Of a stretch of DNA of 64,000 bases, positions 41,801 to 49,294 are shown piece after piece; position 1 is the first letter of the stretch; the number at the start of each line of letters is the position of its first letter. This stretch comes from Cyclina sinensis (Eukaryota; Mollusca; Bivalvia; Venerida; Veneridae), in contig JAAONU010000002.1 in assembly GCA_012932295.1 (NCBI GenBank), positions 15,971,388 to 16,035,387 of the forward strand, given 5' to 3'. Made by a program: the position numbers and the translations under genes. A model generated the notes under the pieces. It was not told the origin of the DNA. It searched no databases and was given only the letters and a program-made list of their open reading frames with translations.

Positions 41801-44800
41801 GTCATACTTCTCTGTTATCTCCGGATTTTTTTCATTCATTATGTCATATTGTATTTGGTTTTATTTCTAAACTGTGTTGCTTTCATTTCATATCCTAGTT
41901 GCACCGGGCGATTTATCAGGAGACGCCTTGCTTTGTGAAGTTTACCAGGCTTCTGTTGGTAGTTGCGAGGTGGATTTTGTATGCGATGTCGTGGATGGCA
42001 AACCCCTTTGCCAGTAAGTGGGACTAATACTATACTATCTAAAAGGCATCACTGTCTGCAAATAATCATCTGGGTTAGGAAAAAAAATAAGTTTATATAT
42101 ATTTTCTTGGACGTAGTTTTACCTTCAAGAAAAAGAGCCAACTTTTTTTCGGGATTAACAAAGTTTAAGCCAAATGGTTGTAAGTCTTTAACTACAAGTG
42201 TTTTAGTTACCATATTTAAATACCCAACAGACAAAATATTGTGTACTTTATGAGTTAAAATAAAAAGACGTTTTCAAGCATTTTTTTCTAATAATTATCA
42301 TACAAAAATAGTTGTGCTGAATTATTTAATAGCAGTAGTCAACTGTGGCTTTCCTGGTTAAATTATGGGGCGCCATTTCATACTTTTCATGTTATTAATG
42401 GTCCGAATGAGTCACGTGTGCAATACCTTTTTTATGTTTTTTGATGTTTTTATTGAATTTTTATTTTCAGACCAAGGGATACAGAAGGTAGGTTACACTT
42501 TCCATAGCAGTCTATTAAAATCAACGCAAACAATATTTATGGCGAAATGACACACTTAAACTGTGTCTAGGTTATAAAATTTCATCTTTTGATTCATTAG
42601 TTTATCATTTGTTCTCGACCACTTAAATGGTCAATTGGTCGATACGTTTGACGTATATTCAGCTCATCAGCAGCAATTCCTTTTGTTCGAAAACCTAGAA
42701 CTGAAAGCATATTTCTATTTTAGAATTTCACAAAAGACTTGACAAATGTCAATGAAACAAAGTTTCTATCAAATCAGACGATAAATTTGACTTTTTATTT
42801 TACTTTCCAGACAATCTACCACTTATACTAGGCCTGGGTATTGGATTGCCCATGTTTTTCCTGTGTGTCGCCGCTGTGGTTCTTTTTATAGTCTACTATC
42901 ACAATAGACGCAAGCTACATGACAGAAGAGTTTACCGGTGCGTTTTCCCCTTCTCTAATTGCTTATATATTATATAAGTTGTTTTCAAGTCATTAAAGTT
43001 ATCTTGGTTCATCTAGATATGGACATGTAAAACTCTCAGTCACGTTGTTGTACTTAAAAATATTGAACATTCATTATATGACCGACATCACGGGAAAAAG
43101 GGCACTCGGGCATTTGGTATACTATTGAAATATACTGAATTGAAAATCAGCAAAAATTGCAAAATTTTTGTACTCTTCCAATCTAAAATTAAAGTGAAAT
43201 ATTGATAGCCTGAATATTGTCTTTCACAAAAATGACTATTTTGTATCAAATTTCTTCATTACCATTACCATGGCAACAGTTTTTGGTGACAGTTCTTACT
43301 TGTATAAAGTGATATCAACTGAACAAAACACAGTTTTGAATGATAACAATAATATTTTTGCAAAAATGTTGGATACACTGAACAGGTATAGAATCTTAAA
43401 AATAAAATAGGTAAAATTTAAGTGTCTGAAATATGCTATGATAATCTTATTCCAACTGCAACGTAGATATAATCTGACGTCAAATTATGGTCTGTGACGT
43501 CATTTTCAAGAACATCAAATTTGCCCATGATGTTCCTCTTAAACATAAAAGTACGTCGTATTTGCACTATGCAGGAAGATGAAATTTTCAGACATTAATT
43601 CTGGGATATCATTTGTTCAAAAAAAGTAAAAAGGTCAGTTTCCAAAAGTTATGACGGAGTGCCTTTTTTCCTGTGTCGTTGGTCATATATGAAACACAAT
43701 AAAAGCTTTAAAGGTATTTATTTCATACGAATTAGTTTTACATAACTTCGTATGACCGCGAGAATGATACTTGTATAAAACATTCCTTCATTTTTAATAT
43801 AGCATTCTTTTGAGTTATGAACTGATTTGTGTGAAATAGCAGACGATATGCATTTGTGAAATTGTACAAATTAAGTAAACATTATTGATATTATCATATT
43901 ATATACATGACTTGTAAATCAGTTCCTAAAATATTCCAGGGATGAGGACGGAAGCAGTAGCACGAGCGGTGAAAGTAAGATCCCTGTGCGGTTAAACACC
44001 CGCGTTCCGATAGGACCTCTTTACAGTGCCCCTGATTTACCGACGTATCCTGATTATAGCGAGTACCCGAGAGAGCCGAGCCAATATTCATACTCTGAGC
44101 ACAGAATGCAATATGACAACGGTATGTTAGGTGGTTAGATTTCGTGATGAGATCTGGTTATTTTTGACATGAATGGTACACCATAGTTTAATGCGTGTTT
44201 TCAGGAAAATATTGCGGCACCTTTTTTTACTTAATGTTCTTTTAAAAATTGAAAATGGCTTATTTTGTTCATTAAATAATTATCCAGATAAGTTTTAAGA
44301 AGAAAAGATTTTTTTTATCATGAACAAAGTCTACCAGTAAACAGATTTGTATTAGATATGTTTTACCAACGTTACTCTATGACTGTTGCTTACTGGTCTA
44401 GAAACTAAGCTATTATTGTGTACTGCTTGGCGATGAACAAGTTTACATAAATTTTACACAAAATGATAAAAAAATTAACACAATTAATCATTTAAAATTT
44501 AATGTGATCTTTACAGCAACAGAGCTGGAGAGTGATAACCGGTTCACATGGGATTTCATGCTTGGTTTTACGCGACCAGGTGAAAAGGTAAGGGTCACTT
44601 GTTAGTAACAAATGTTGATCTTGAAAGTTTACATAAGATATTTGTGAAACAAGAATACATCTTGGAGTAATTAAAATGCAATGTATCTTTGATATGGATA
44701 AAGGAACGAATAAAGAAGATTTAGCAAAATGCTGATTGCCAGTTTTTTATCAAGATATTTGGTAGATTAAAGCAGCAATTGCTAATTGGCATTGACGTGT

Positions 44801-44896
44801 GTTTTTGTTGCTGTTGTTGTGGTTAAAGATATCTCTTCATTATTTTGATTTCAGTACCATATAAAGAGGCCCAAGGTAGCGAAAGATAATTATTGA
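8764..44896 (+). CDS. Giant membrane-tethered MUC4-like mucin (mucin-NIDO-AMOP-VWD-multi-EGF-SEA-TM), 52 coding exons
   Basis: The model joins 52 exons with GT-AG introns. Phases agree at every junction and the total is 11,874 nt (3,957 codons plus TGA). Most exons are symmetric phase 1-1, the usual class for shuffled extracellular modules. Approximate residues: signal peptide 1-23, mucin repeats 24-1283, six EGFs 1284-1529, NIDO 1530-1750, AMOP 1751-1912, VWD 1912-2110, linker 2110-2300, about 32 EGFs 2300-3651, SEA-like 3665-3775, TM about 3820-3845, cytoplasmic to 3957. NIDO-AMOP-VWD-EGF-TM is the signature of MUC4 and of related invertebrate mucin-like proteins. The inferred role is a cell-surface or matrix-facing gel-forming or adhesive glycoprotein. 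It is not a certain one-to-one MUC4 orthologue: the EGF count is far higher, and the SEA-like module is extra. Intron repeats are listed separately. The weakest point is the donor of exon 9. Confidence 0.85.
9128..12907 (+). CDS. Exon 2: 3.8-kb mucin exon of 66-bp (22-residue) tandem repeats
   Basis: One exon of 3,780 nt, phase 1-1, carries the whole O-glycosylation-type region. From about 9128 to 10300 the unit is built on [20 protein letters not shown] (about 17 copies). From about 10300 to 10550 there is a non-periodic Thr/Ser bridge. From about 10550 to 12870 the unit is built on [20 protein letters not shown] (about 35 copies, shifting to [14 protein letters not shown] near the end). Both units are 66 bp. 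There is almost no Cys or aromatic residue, and NTT/NIT sequons suggest added N-glycans. The acceptor is CAG before 9128, and the donor GTACAT follows ACAG at 12907. Reading through the donor gives a spurious tail to 13053, which I exclude. Copy number is likely to vary between alleles, and assembly may collapse it. Confidence 0.85.
13698..16567 (+). CDS. Exons 3-8: six calcium-binding EGF domains before NIDO
   Basis: Six exons of exactly 123 nt, all phase 1-1: 13698-13820, 14616-14738, 15190-15312, 15650-15772, 16029-16151 and 16445-16567. Each encodes one 41-residue EGF domain beginning D-[VI]-[DN]-E-C. Six cysteines are present, with an N-T-x-G-S-[FY] segment and a final C-[TS]-G. The D-x-D/N-E-C start and the aromatic after G-S fit the calcium-binding EGF class. 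The domains are very alike (C-S/N-D-G-S-D-N-C in most), so the series grew by tandem exon duplication. A decayed exon of the same type lies in the intron between exons 3 and 4. Confidence 0.9.
14172..14262 (+). pseudogene. Decayed EGF exon relic in intron 3
   Basis: The stretch resembles the neighbouring 123-nt EGF exons. It keeps an N-A-T-C-A-N segment, then F-T-C-V-F-N-T-G in another frame. At least one indel separates the two parts, the usual start (GATGTTGATGAATGC) is missing, and there is no clean acceptor or donor. I read it as a dead copy of an EGF exon, which would have made seven domains before NIDO. Confidence 0.6.
15097..15772 (+). repeat. Tandem duplication carrying EGF exons 5 and 6
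   Basis: The intron end and exon at 15097-15312 match 15557-15772 at a constant offset of 460 bp with only a few mismatches. The match includes about 93 bp of intron (TATATGCTTGTTAAG and the ATTTATGTCGTTTGTAAGAC stretch). Near-identity in intron means a recent unequal-crossover duplication or gene conversion. Confidence 0.85.
17135..18679 (+). CDS. Exons 9-11: NIDO domain
   Basis: Exons 17135-17295, 17896-18210 and 18490-18679. Exon 9 opens the nidogen-type module with F-L-A-Y-G-x3-G-D and D-D-A-C. Exon 10 gives C-P-N-G-I-I-S-F-G and then A-P-Y-F-A-D-M, the hallmark NIDO core. It continues with V-V-F-N-F-V and the T-W-D-x-V strand. Exon 11 encodes [12 protein letters not shown] and I-G-L-L-T-D-G-F. 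Two details are uncertain. The exon 9 acceptor could be 17135 or 17141, a 6-nt in-frame choice. Its donor could be the strong GTACGT at 17272 or the weak GTCTAC at 17296. Both are phase 0. I favour 17296 because it restores the family spacing between the F-x-F-F strand and N-G. Confidence 0.8.
18858..18930 (-). repeat. tRNA-like SINE fragment in intron 11
   Basis: The minus strand reads GGGTTCGAATCC, a perfect Pol III B box, about 45 bp after a weak A-box-like segment. The tRNA stem does not close, so this is not a functional tRNA. Confidence 0.4.
19215..19640. repeat. Degenerate tandem repeat in intron 11
   Basis: The phrases GATATCGATATTCAG, AAAGTGAATTTC and GAGCTT recur roughly every 60-70 bp, about six times, with many substitutions. 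It lies inside the 1.5-kb intron between NIDO and AMOP exons. Confidence 0.55.
20202..20923 (+). CDS. Exons 12-13: AMOP domain
   Basis: Exons 20202-20464 (phase 1 to 0) and 20710-20923 (phase 0 to 1). The sequence has the AMOP pattern: [10 protein letters not shown], then M-P-E-C-P-C-W and F-F-D-R-R-F. After the splice come a Thr-Cys-Val-Tyr start, an [11 protein letters not shown] block, and [12 protein letters not shown] is an extracellular adhesion-associated module found in MUC4, SUSD2 and related proteins, next to NIDO and VWD, exactly as here. Confidence 0.88.
21180..21985 (+). CDS. Exons 14-15: von Willebrand factor D domain with GDPH
   Basis: Exons 21180-21563 and 21785-21985, both phase 1-1. 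The domain opens with [13 protein letters not shown], the classical VWD start. It ends with [15 protein letters not shown], matching G-L-x-G-x-[FY]-N-x-D-P-x-D-D. Few cysteines lie between, as in the MUC4-type VWD rather than the VWF type. In several mucins the GD/PH bond undergoes acid-driven self-cleavage, so this site could split the protein. That is an inference from the motif. Confidence 0.9.
22368..23315 (+). CDS. Exons 16-17: linker after VWD
   Basis: Exons 22368-22619 (252 nt, phase 1-1) and 23081-23315 (phase 1 to 2). The first begins [10 protein letters not shown] and contains [17 protein letters not shown]4-type proteins have a similar Cys-pair segment just after VWD, where the chain says how the D domain ends. 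The second exon is a beta-rich, Thr/Val-rich stretch, which runs on into exon 18 as V-T-A-T-D-D-K-G. That pattern resembles a cadherin or PKD-like fold. I cannot assign a named domain with certainty. Confidence 0.75.
23634..25585 (+). CDS. Exons 18-19: end of beta-rich linker and first two post-VWD EGF domains
   Basis: Exons 23634-23806 (phase 2 to 1) and 25418-25585 (168 nt, phase 1-1). Exon 18 finishes the linker and starts an EGF with [10 protein letters not shown]. The splice falls inside that EGF, before its final G-x-D-C, which lies in exon 19. A second EGF-like unit follows (D-E-N-P-C ... C-T-P-C-P-T-G-Y-E). This is the only EGF in the gene interrupted by an intron. The 1.6-kb intron holds a T-rich minisatellite. 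Confidence 0.82.
24590..24800. repeat. T-rich minisatellite in intron 18
   Basis: About six to seven units of 28-36 bp built on TCTAAAGTGCACCTAGTTTTTTCC. It is low-complexity and variable in T-run length. Confidence 0.8.
26247..27612 (+). CDS. Exons 20-23: four single EGF domains
   Basis: Exons 26247-26366, 26775-26900, 27232-27363 and 27496-27612, all phase 1-1. Exons 20, 21 and 23 begin D-I-[ND]-E-C and have the calcium-binding EGF layout, with C-S-Q-x-C or C-T-Q-V-C in the fibulin/LDL-receptor style. Exon 22 begins D-E-T-A-P-A-G-C, so it lacks the calcium-binding start but keeps six cysteines. Confidence 0.88.
27922..30097 (+). CDS. Exons 24-28: two-EGF exon followed by four single EGF exons (block A)
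   Basis: Exons 27922-28173 (252 nt), 28578-28706, 29016-29141, 29496-29621 and 29969-30097, all phase 1-1. Exon 24 encodes a MEGF/laminin-like EGF (P-G-Y-G-E-N-C ... C-Q-C-G ... [10 protein letters not shown]), directly followed by a calcium-binding EGF. Exon 26 starts D-Y-D-E-C. Exon 27 has lost the D-x-D-E-C start (V-S-D-P-C). The order of one double exon plus four singles, the fourth being D-V-N-E-C, is repeated in exons 29-33. Confidence 0.88.
30294..32668 (+). CDS. Exons 29-33: second copy of the five-exon EGF block (block B)
   Basis: Exons 30294-30545 (252 nt), 31141-31260, 31482-31604, 31863-31982 and 32543-32668, all phase 1-1. Exon 29 closely follows the plan of exon 24 (H-Y-G-E-N-C ... 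C-N-C-G-V-G-A ... [10 protein letters not shown]). Exons 30 and 31 are calcium-binding EGFs. Exon 32, like exon 27, lacks the D-x-D-E-C start (E-A-E-C-D-P-N-P-C). Exon 33 begins D-I-R-E-C, a weakened calcium site. The matching order points to a five-exon block duplication, now old. The intron between exons 29 and 30 holds a SINE. Confidence 0.88.
30640..30915 (-). mobile_element. SINE-like element in intron 29
   Basis: On the minus strand an A box (TGGTCGAGTGG, read on the plus strand as CCACTCGACCA at 30888-30898) is followed by a degraded B box and a body with CCAGTACTGGTTCTTCTC. The head resembles the SINE at 888, but the body differs, so it may be another family. Confidence 0.55.
33086..34899 (+). 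CDS. Exons 34-36: three consecutive two-EGF exons
   Basis: Exons 33086-33349 (264 nt), 34145-34402 (258 nt) and 34639-34899 (261 nt), all phase 1-1. Each has a MEGF-like EGF (Y-G-[DE]-N-C or F-G-E-N-C, C-T-C or C-E-C, then N-G-T-C-x-C-K-x-G-W) and a calcium-binding EGF with C-P-x-N-S-x-C. Exons 35 and 36 share the H-V-N-G-T-C-T-C-K segment and are probably recent relatives. The intron after exon 36 carries a decayed relic of the same exon type. Confidence 0.9.
34960..35032 (+). pseudogene. Decayed two-EGF exon relic in intron 36
   Basis: The sequence around 34970-35015 (S-N-V-C-D-H-V-N, then CTCTGCAAGTCAGG) matches the middle of exon 36 ([17 protein letters not shown]). Loss of bases after H-V-N breaks the frame. 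No acceptor, flanking EGF halves or donor can be seen. I interpret it as a dead fragment of a duplicated exon. Confidence 0.55.
35350..37243 (+). repeat. Two-exon block duplication (exons 37-38 to 39-40)
   Basis: Intron sequence before exon 37 (CTAACTAGTAAATTCAC) matches that before exon 39 (GAAACTAGTGAATTTG). Sequence after exon 37 (TCATGAAATAACACCTTT) matches that after exon 39 (TCATGAAATTACACTTTT). The intron before exon 38 (ATTTTGTGTATTTTCGTTTAG) matches that before exon 40 (ATTTTGTATATTTTCATTTAG). Confidence 0.78.
35471..37243 (+). CDS. Exons 37-40: four near-identical 123-nt EGF exons
   Basis: Exons 35471-35593, 36294-36416, 36556-36678 and 37121-37243, all 123 nt and phase 1-1. They belong to the same subfamily as exons 3-8, some 20 kb upstream: D-V-D-E-C-[SN]-[DN]-G-[ST]-x-[ND]-C-D-S-N-A, then G-S-F-T-C-A-C and G-[DN]-G-T-x-C-S-G. 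Exon 37 pairs with 39, and 38 with 40, both in coding sequence and in flanking intron, which shows a two-exon block duplication. Confidence 0.9.
37533..38820 (+). CDS. Exons 41-42: last two double-EGF exons
   Basis: Exons 37533-37784 (252 nt) and 38536-38820 (285 nt), phase 1-1. Exon 41 has a MEGF-like EGF (W-G-D-Q-C ... [12 protein letters not shown]) and a calcium-binding EGF (D-I-N-E-C). Exon 42 has [11 protein letters not shown], the H-V-N-G-T-C-S-C segment shared with exons 35-36, and a final D-V-D-E-C EGF. These are the EGFs nearest the membrane. Confidence 0.88.
39242..42487 (+). CDS. Exons 43-48: Thr/Ser linker, SEA-like module and juxtamembrane Cys loop
   Basis: Exons 39242-39277 (36 nt), 39782-39888, 40726-40790, 41090-41247, 41899-42013 and 42471-42487 (17 nt). 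Phases agree throughout. The 36-nt exon encodes a short T-T-A-P-S-T-S linker. The next three encode a module with [21 protein letters not shown] and [12 protein letters not shown]. This fits a SEA domain, whose cleavage site is G-S-V-V-V; here it reads G-S-L-N-A, so autocleavage may be lost. An Ala-rich segment follows, then a four-Cys stretch (L-L-C ... G-S-C ... F-V-C ... P-L-C) before the 17-nt exon. The SEA call is moderate and the exon structure rests on splice sites alone. Confidence 0.65.
39300..39410. repeat. 24-bp minisatellite in intron 43
   Basis: About 4.5 units of AACATCAACCTCTGTATTAA plus a variable 4-bp tail. Frames through it are spurious. Confidence 0.85.
42811..42937 (+). 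CDS. Exon 49: transmembrane helix and basic stop-transfer
   Basis: The 127-nt exon (phase 1 to 2) encodes about 26 hydrophobic residues, from [10 protein letters not shown] through [14 protein letters not shown] basic segment follows ([10 protein letters not shown]), the expected inside-positive signal of a type I membrane protein. There is only one such helix after the signal peptide. Confidence 0.88.
43070..43693. mobile_element. Non-autonomous element with about 38-bp inverted ends in intron 49
   Basis: The left end (TATATGACCGACATCACGGG, then AAAAAGGGCACTC) is the inverted match of the right end (GAGTGCCTTTTTTCCTGTG, then TCGTTGGTCATATA). The interior is about 550 bp of AT-rich DNA without a transposase. 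Target duplications are unclear. It sits in the 1-kb intron after the transmembrane exon. Confidence 0.65.
43940..44896 (+). CDS. Exons 50-52: tyrosine-rich cytoplasmic tail and stop
   Basis: Exons 43940-44121, 44517-44587 and 44855-44896 (13 codons plus TGA). The tail is acidic and Ser-rich at first ([12 protein letters not shown]). It then has many tyrosines: [17 protein letters not shown] and Q-Y-S-Y-S-E-H. The C-terminus is basic and ends K-D-N-Y. The tyrosines could be phosphorylation or SH2-type sites, but I see no certain named motif. Confidence 0.8.
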
Positions 44897-45885
44897 ACCT
44901 TTCAGTAGTTTCAAAATGTTTGTGCTCAGTGGAACTTCAATGGAACTTCTTTTCGTAAGGATCAAGTCAAAAACATTGAAGAACACCACACAGTTTCTCG
45001 TTTTCAAAAAAAGTAACAAGGAAAATGGATGCAACATAAGACTGTTTTATGCTGCAGTTTACAGTGATGTTGGCTTGTTCTTAATACGTCATTACAAATG
45101 CTATATAAAATTATGGTGCATAATTCTGATATATATTGTATATTGTGTTTGTTTGATATTTATGCCTTTATTCAAAGTTTATTGTAATTTTAACAATCAG
45201 TGATAATCAAAAATGTCTTTAAAATTAATTTTGCTCGCAGATTTTATTGTAAAATATTTGTATTAAACATATAATGCGAGCTTTCTATATAAAAAGGCCA
45301 GTGCCATATTTATCTCCTCATCTTAGGTGATATCCAATAGTGATAGCTTAAGAACTGACCAATCAGATTGCCGTTAATCTTTGACGCGCACCTGCTGGTT
45401 TGCAAGACTGTCTTTTATTCTTTTTAACTGCCTCTTACGTGTTCGTGTGAATATTTTTCATCACATGTTCAAATACATTATGTAATTGTTTGTTTAGACT
45501 TGAGAACTTGCTTCACGACTATATGAGTCGATGATTACTCTATTTTTAGAATTAATCTGTATTCTATTTTAAGAAGTAAAGTAAATCATGACTGAGCTAA
45601 ACAAATGTTGTTTTTTTTCCATCCGCCGTTGAACTCAGCTGAGATATAGTTTAAACCGTGCATGATTAAAATAGCCTGATACATTCAATGAATCTTTAGA
45701 CATTTAAGAACGTTTTTTTGCAAATGTTATCGAAATCTTCCTTCACAAGGGAGAGTACTTAATTATTGTTCAAACCAGTACATCTACAGTCGCACGAAGA
45801 GTTGTCTGAAAATCATTTCAAATTTATGTACTCATTGAAAACAATTGTTTCTAAAACTTAAAGTATCTTGAATTTCGATTCGGGC
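44897..45885 (+). other. Probable 3' UTR of the mucin gene
   Basis: AT-rich sequence after the TGA with no coding signal. An ATTAAA at 45262-45267 is the first plausible poly(A) signal. A canonical AATAAA is present only at 46619, beyond a tandem repeat. The true end cannot be fixed from sequence alone. Confidence 0.4.
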
Positions 45886-46480
45886 TTATGGTATCAAATA
45901 GCTACATTTTTGTGTAATATTTGTTTGAGAGGATGTGATGTATGTGTTAACTTTGTATCATGACATTGCTTTTAGATTTTAAGCAATTTACGAATTATAT
46001 AACGAATTGTACATTTTATGACAAAAAAAGGTTCATGTAAGCAGTTTTAAATTTGGTTGAGGGTCTGACAGCCGGGACCATGTATTATGGTATCAAATAG
46101 CTACATTTTTGTGTAATTTTTGTTTGAGAGGATGTGATGTATGTGTTAACTTTGTATCATGACATTGCTTTTAGATTTTAAGCAATTTACGAATTATATA
46201 ACGAATTGTACATTTTATGACAAAAAAAAAGGTTCATGTAAGCAGTTTTAAATTTGGTTGAGGGTCTGACAGCCGGGACCATGTATTATGGTATCAAATA
46301 GCTACATTTTTGTGTAATTTTTGTTTGAGAGGATGTGATGTATGTGTTAACTTTGTATCATGACATTGCTTTTAGATTTTAAGCAATGTACGAAATATAT
46401 AACGAATTGTACATTTTATGACAAAAAAAAGGTTCATGTAAGCAGTTTTAAATTTGGTTGAGGGTCTGACAGCCGGGACC
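45886..46480. repeat. Three tandem copies of a 200-bp unit
   Basis: Units start at about 45886, 46085 and 46286 with TTATGGTATCAAATAGCTAC and end near GACAGCCGGGACC. They differ mainly in the length of an A run and a few bases, so the expansion is recent. It may lie in the 3' UTR or just beyond it. Confidence 0.9.
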
Positions 46481-47234
46481 TATTGTAAAATGGCATGGGT
46501 TTTGGGCCTATTTTGAAACATAAAACAAAACAATTGTATGTCTTATGCGTGTTACGATCTTTTGCATTTACAAATATATAAACAGCAGAATTCTAAACGA
46601 GCATGTGTAAACAATATTAATAAATACATCTCATTTTATCTGTATGAGAAAATTTTCCCATTTGAAGATTTCATGTTGCAGTCTTTCAACTGTTGTGAAA
46701 ATGCTAGTGGTGTTGTTGTATATAAAGTATTTGAAACGTATAAAAGATATTGTACATTAGCAATATTGTTATTTTGCATATCTCAGGAATGTAGCAATTT
46801 ATTTAGAGACATATACACCATTTCAATTGATTTAAATGCGGATATAAATGCCTATTAAACTGTTTAAACTGTTGCATATTATTGAACTAATTCACACCCT
46901 TTTTACAGAAAATATGCCTTATTACTATATTTACGTCATTGAGACATAACCGAAGTTATCAAAGGTATTTACTCAGCTACGTTTAATTAGACTGCCATGT
47001 CACAAAACTGAAAATTTGCAATAGAAAACATATTCTGTAAACTGATTTTACCAACATTTGTTTAAAATGATTTCAGAATCCATGGTTTTAAAATTTTAAC
47101 TTTCGATTTGTTTACCTCTGTTATATGAAACAAATTAAATCAGATTAAAATTCTGGTTATGCAATCTGTTATAAGGTAGCCTCAATTTTCTTTCTCGTTT
47201 TATTTCATTTTTGGTTCTTTCATTTATTTATCTT
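46481..47234. other. Intergenic DNA, nothing recognised
   Basis: AT-rich. The 106-codon frame at 46538-46858 has no recognisable motif and ordinary non-coding composition. Confidence 0.45.
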
Positions 47235-47932
47235 TTAGCTTACCTGAGCACGTAGTGCTCATGTGAGCTTTTAGGATCACCGATTGTTCGTCGTCCGTCG
47301 GCGTCAGTCGTCCTCCGTCGTCCACAATTATTTCAAAGGACATCTCTGAAACCACCAAGCCAGATTAAAACAAAACAAACTTGCCATGAATGTTTTTTCT
47401 ATCTATCAAAGTTGTTTGAATGGTTCTGGTCCATTGCAGATCTAGGTCACAGGAGCTAAAAAAAATAGTGAAAATTTTAAAAATCTTCGTCTCTGAAGCT
47501 GCAAGGCCTAGTGCTGAGATATTTATTATGTAGCATTGCCTAGTAGTCCTCTACCAAGTTTGTCATCTCATGGCCCCAGGGTTAAAATTGACCCCATTCC
47601 AGGGGCCACATGATTTTACATGGCCTCATATAGGGAATACTTCTTAAATGTTCTCGTCTGCAACCACAAGGCCTAGAGCTAAGATATTTGGTCTGTTGTA
47701 TTTGTCTAAGGGACCTCTACCAAGTTTGTTCAAATCATGACCATAGGGTCAGAAGTGACCCCGACTAAGGGGCCACATTATTTTACACAGACTTATATAG
47801 TGAAAACTTAAACAAATCTTATCTTCTTGTCTGAAACCACAAGCCTGGATTTTTGCGATTTGGTATATGAAGAAAGTAGTTGCAGTTGTTTACAGGTGAG
47901 CGATAAACGGGCCATCATAGCTCTCTTGTTTA
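47235..47932 (+). mobile_element. Bivalve-type interspersed repeat, about 700 bp
   Basis: The left end has a hairpin (GAGCACGTAGTGCTC) within TTACCTGAGCACGTAGTGC. The right end is CAGGTGAGCGATAAACGGGC followed by CTCTCTTGTTTA. The body has two internal units around 'CACAAGGCCTAG...AAGATATTT' and 'CTACCAAGTTTGT'. I know this layout as a frequent non-autonomous repeat in bivalve genomes. That is from memory, not from a search. Tail fragments of the family recur at 49295 (reverse) and 57259. Confidence 0.65.
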
Positions 47933-49290
47933 TATAACATTTAGATTTCTTTAAAAAATATGCTAATATTTTCTAGAGAATATGTCAAGTGAATTATATT
48001 GTAAAAAACAATCCAAATGTCACCCCTTGAACAGTTGCATCGGTTGTAATAAAGTTGTGCACCAGACACCAACCACTACATATGAATCTCGTTCTACGTA
48101 AAGAAAAAATCTCTGTTCAACACTGGAACATGCCTTCCATCAGTCTCGAACTTCTCCAGCAGGTGGTTTGGGGCTTCTCAAAGTGCAATGTTGTTTGGTT
48201 TGACGTCGGAGTTTTCTCTTCAGCAAAGATATTCCATCAACTTATATGTGTGAGCTCCTTTAGACAAAATCCATTTACAGGTATGATTCTGTGACTGTGC
48301 TTAAAAGTTGGGGAAGTCACTAGAGTTGTTAATAAAATTAAAAACGTATGAGTCTTTACGATAATCGGTCAGGACTTCTACTTTTATTTGAACTGATAAT
48401 CGTGGCATCACCTGATCAAGGCAAGTGTAGTGTTGGTTATGTTGACGTTAGAATTAAGCTAAGAATGTAGTACATTACGTCATATTTTAAACTCGCAAAA
48501 TGTTTTGACAATTTGCTGGCTACATTCATTATAAATTCAACACCTTATACTGTTTGTCCTACTTCTCTAGCCAATCCGAAAGCAAATATATTTAAATTTC
48601 TTATAGATTTATCCGTGAAGAATTGCGATTTCTGCTCTTATTCTTGCAGAGCGCTGTTCTACTTCTAACCTGCCAAAACACGTTGTCTGCGCAGGTGTGT
48701 CGGCGCAGAAGTGGGAGTGGTTCGCTTATGAATAGGTCTGTTCCAAAACAAGATAGCCAACGAAAAAACGTGAAAGATAAAAAAGGGACAAAAAAGAACG
48801 GGAAAGAGACTATAAAGTGAAATCCCCAGGCTCCCTACCTTTTCCGGATTCCTAATGATGAAGATTTCACTTCATAGCCTCTATCCTACACTTGGTTGTG
48901 GAATAGTCGTCTGTACTAGTCGTTGACAAGCATTTCAAGATAAGTAATTTTTTTTCACAAGATGACTTTTTTGCTATAATCTAAATAAGATAAGATAAGA
49001 TAAGATAAGATAAAATACTTAAACTCAAACATGCAAGAAGGAAGTAAAGCAAAACATACATGTATATTACGCACGCATGCATATGTAAGGAATATTGTTT
49101 TGTTTTTTAAAATTTTGATACGCTTGCTTTTTTCTAATAGATGAACTTTAAATTTTATAATGTATGTGTTTTGAAAAGAAAGAAAGAAAAAAACATAGAT
49201 CAGAAAATTAATTCTAGATTCTAAGGTCTTGCCACGTTTGCATAACAGCTGTTTTCACAATTTGACCGCATCACAATACAAATGTAAACA
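47933..49290. other. Intergenic DNA with a (GATAA)n microsatellite
   Basis: A short GATAA pentanucleotide run lies at about 48985-49012. Frames at 48055-48294 and 48623-48820 show no motif that I recognise. Confidence 0.45.
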
Positions 49291-49294
49291 TAAG

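Noticed and set aside
48055..48294. 79-codon plus-strand frame
   Set aside because: No motif, no neighbouring exon with matching phase, and the region is repeat-rich.
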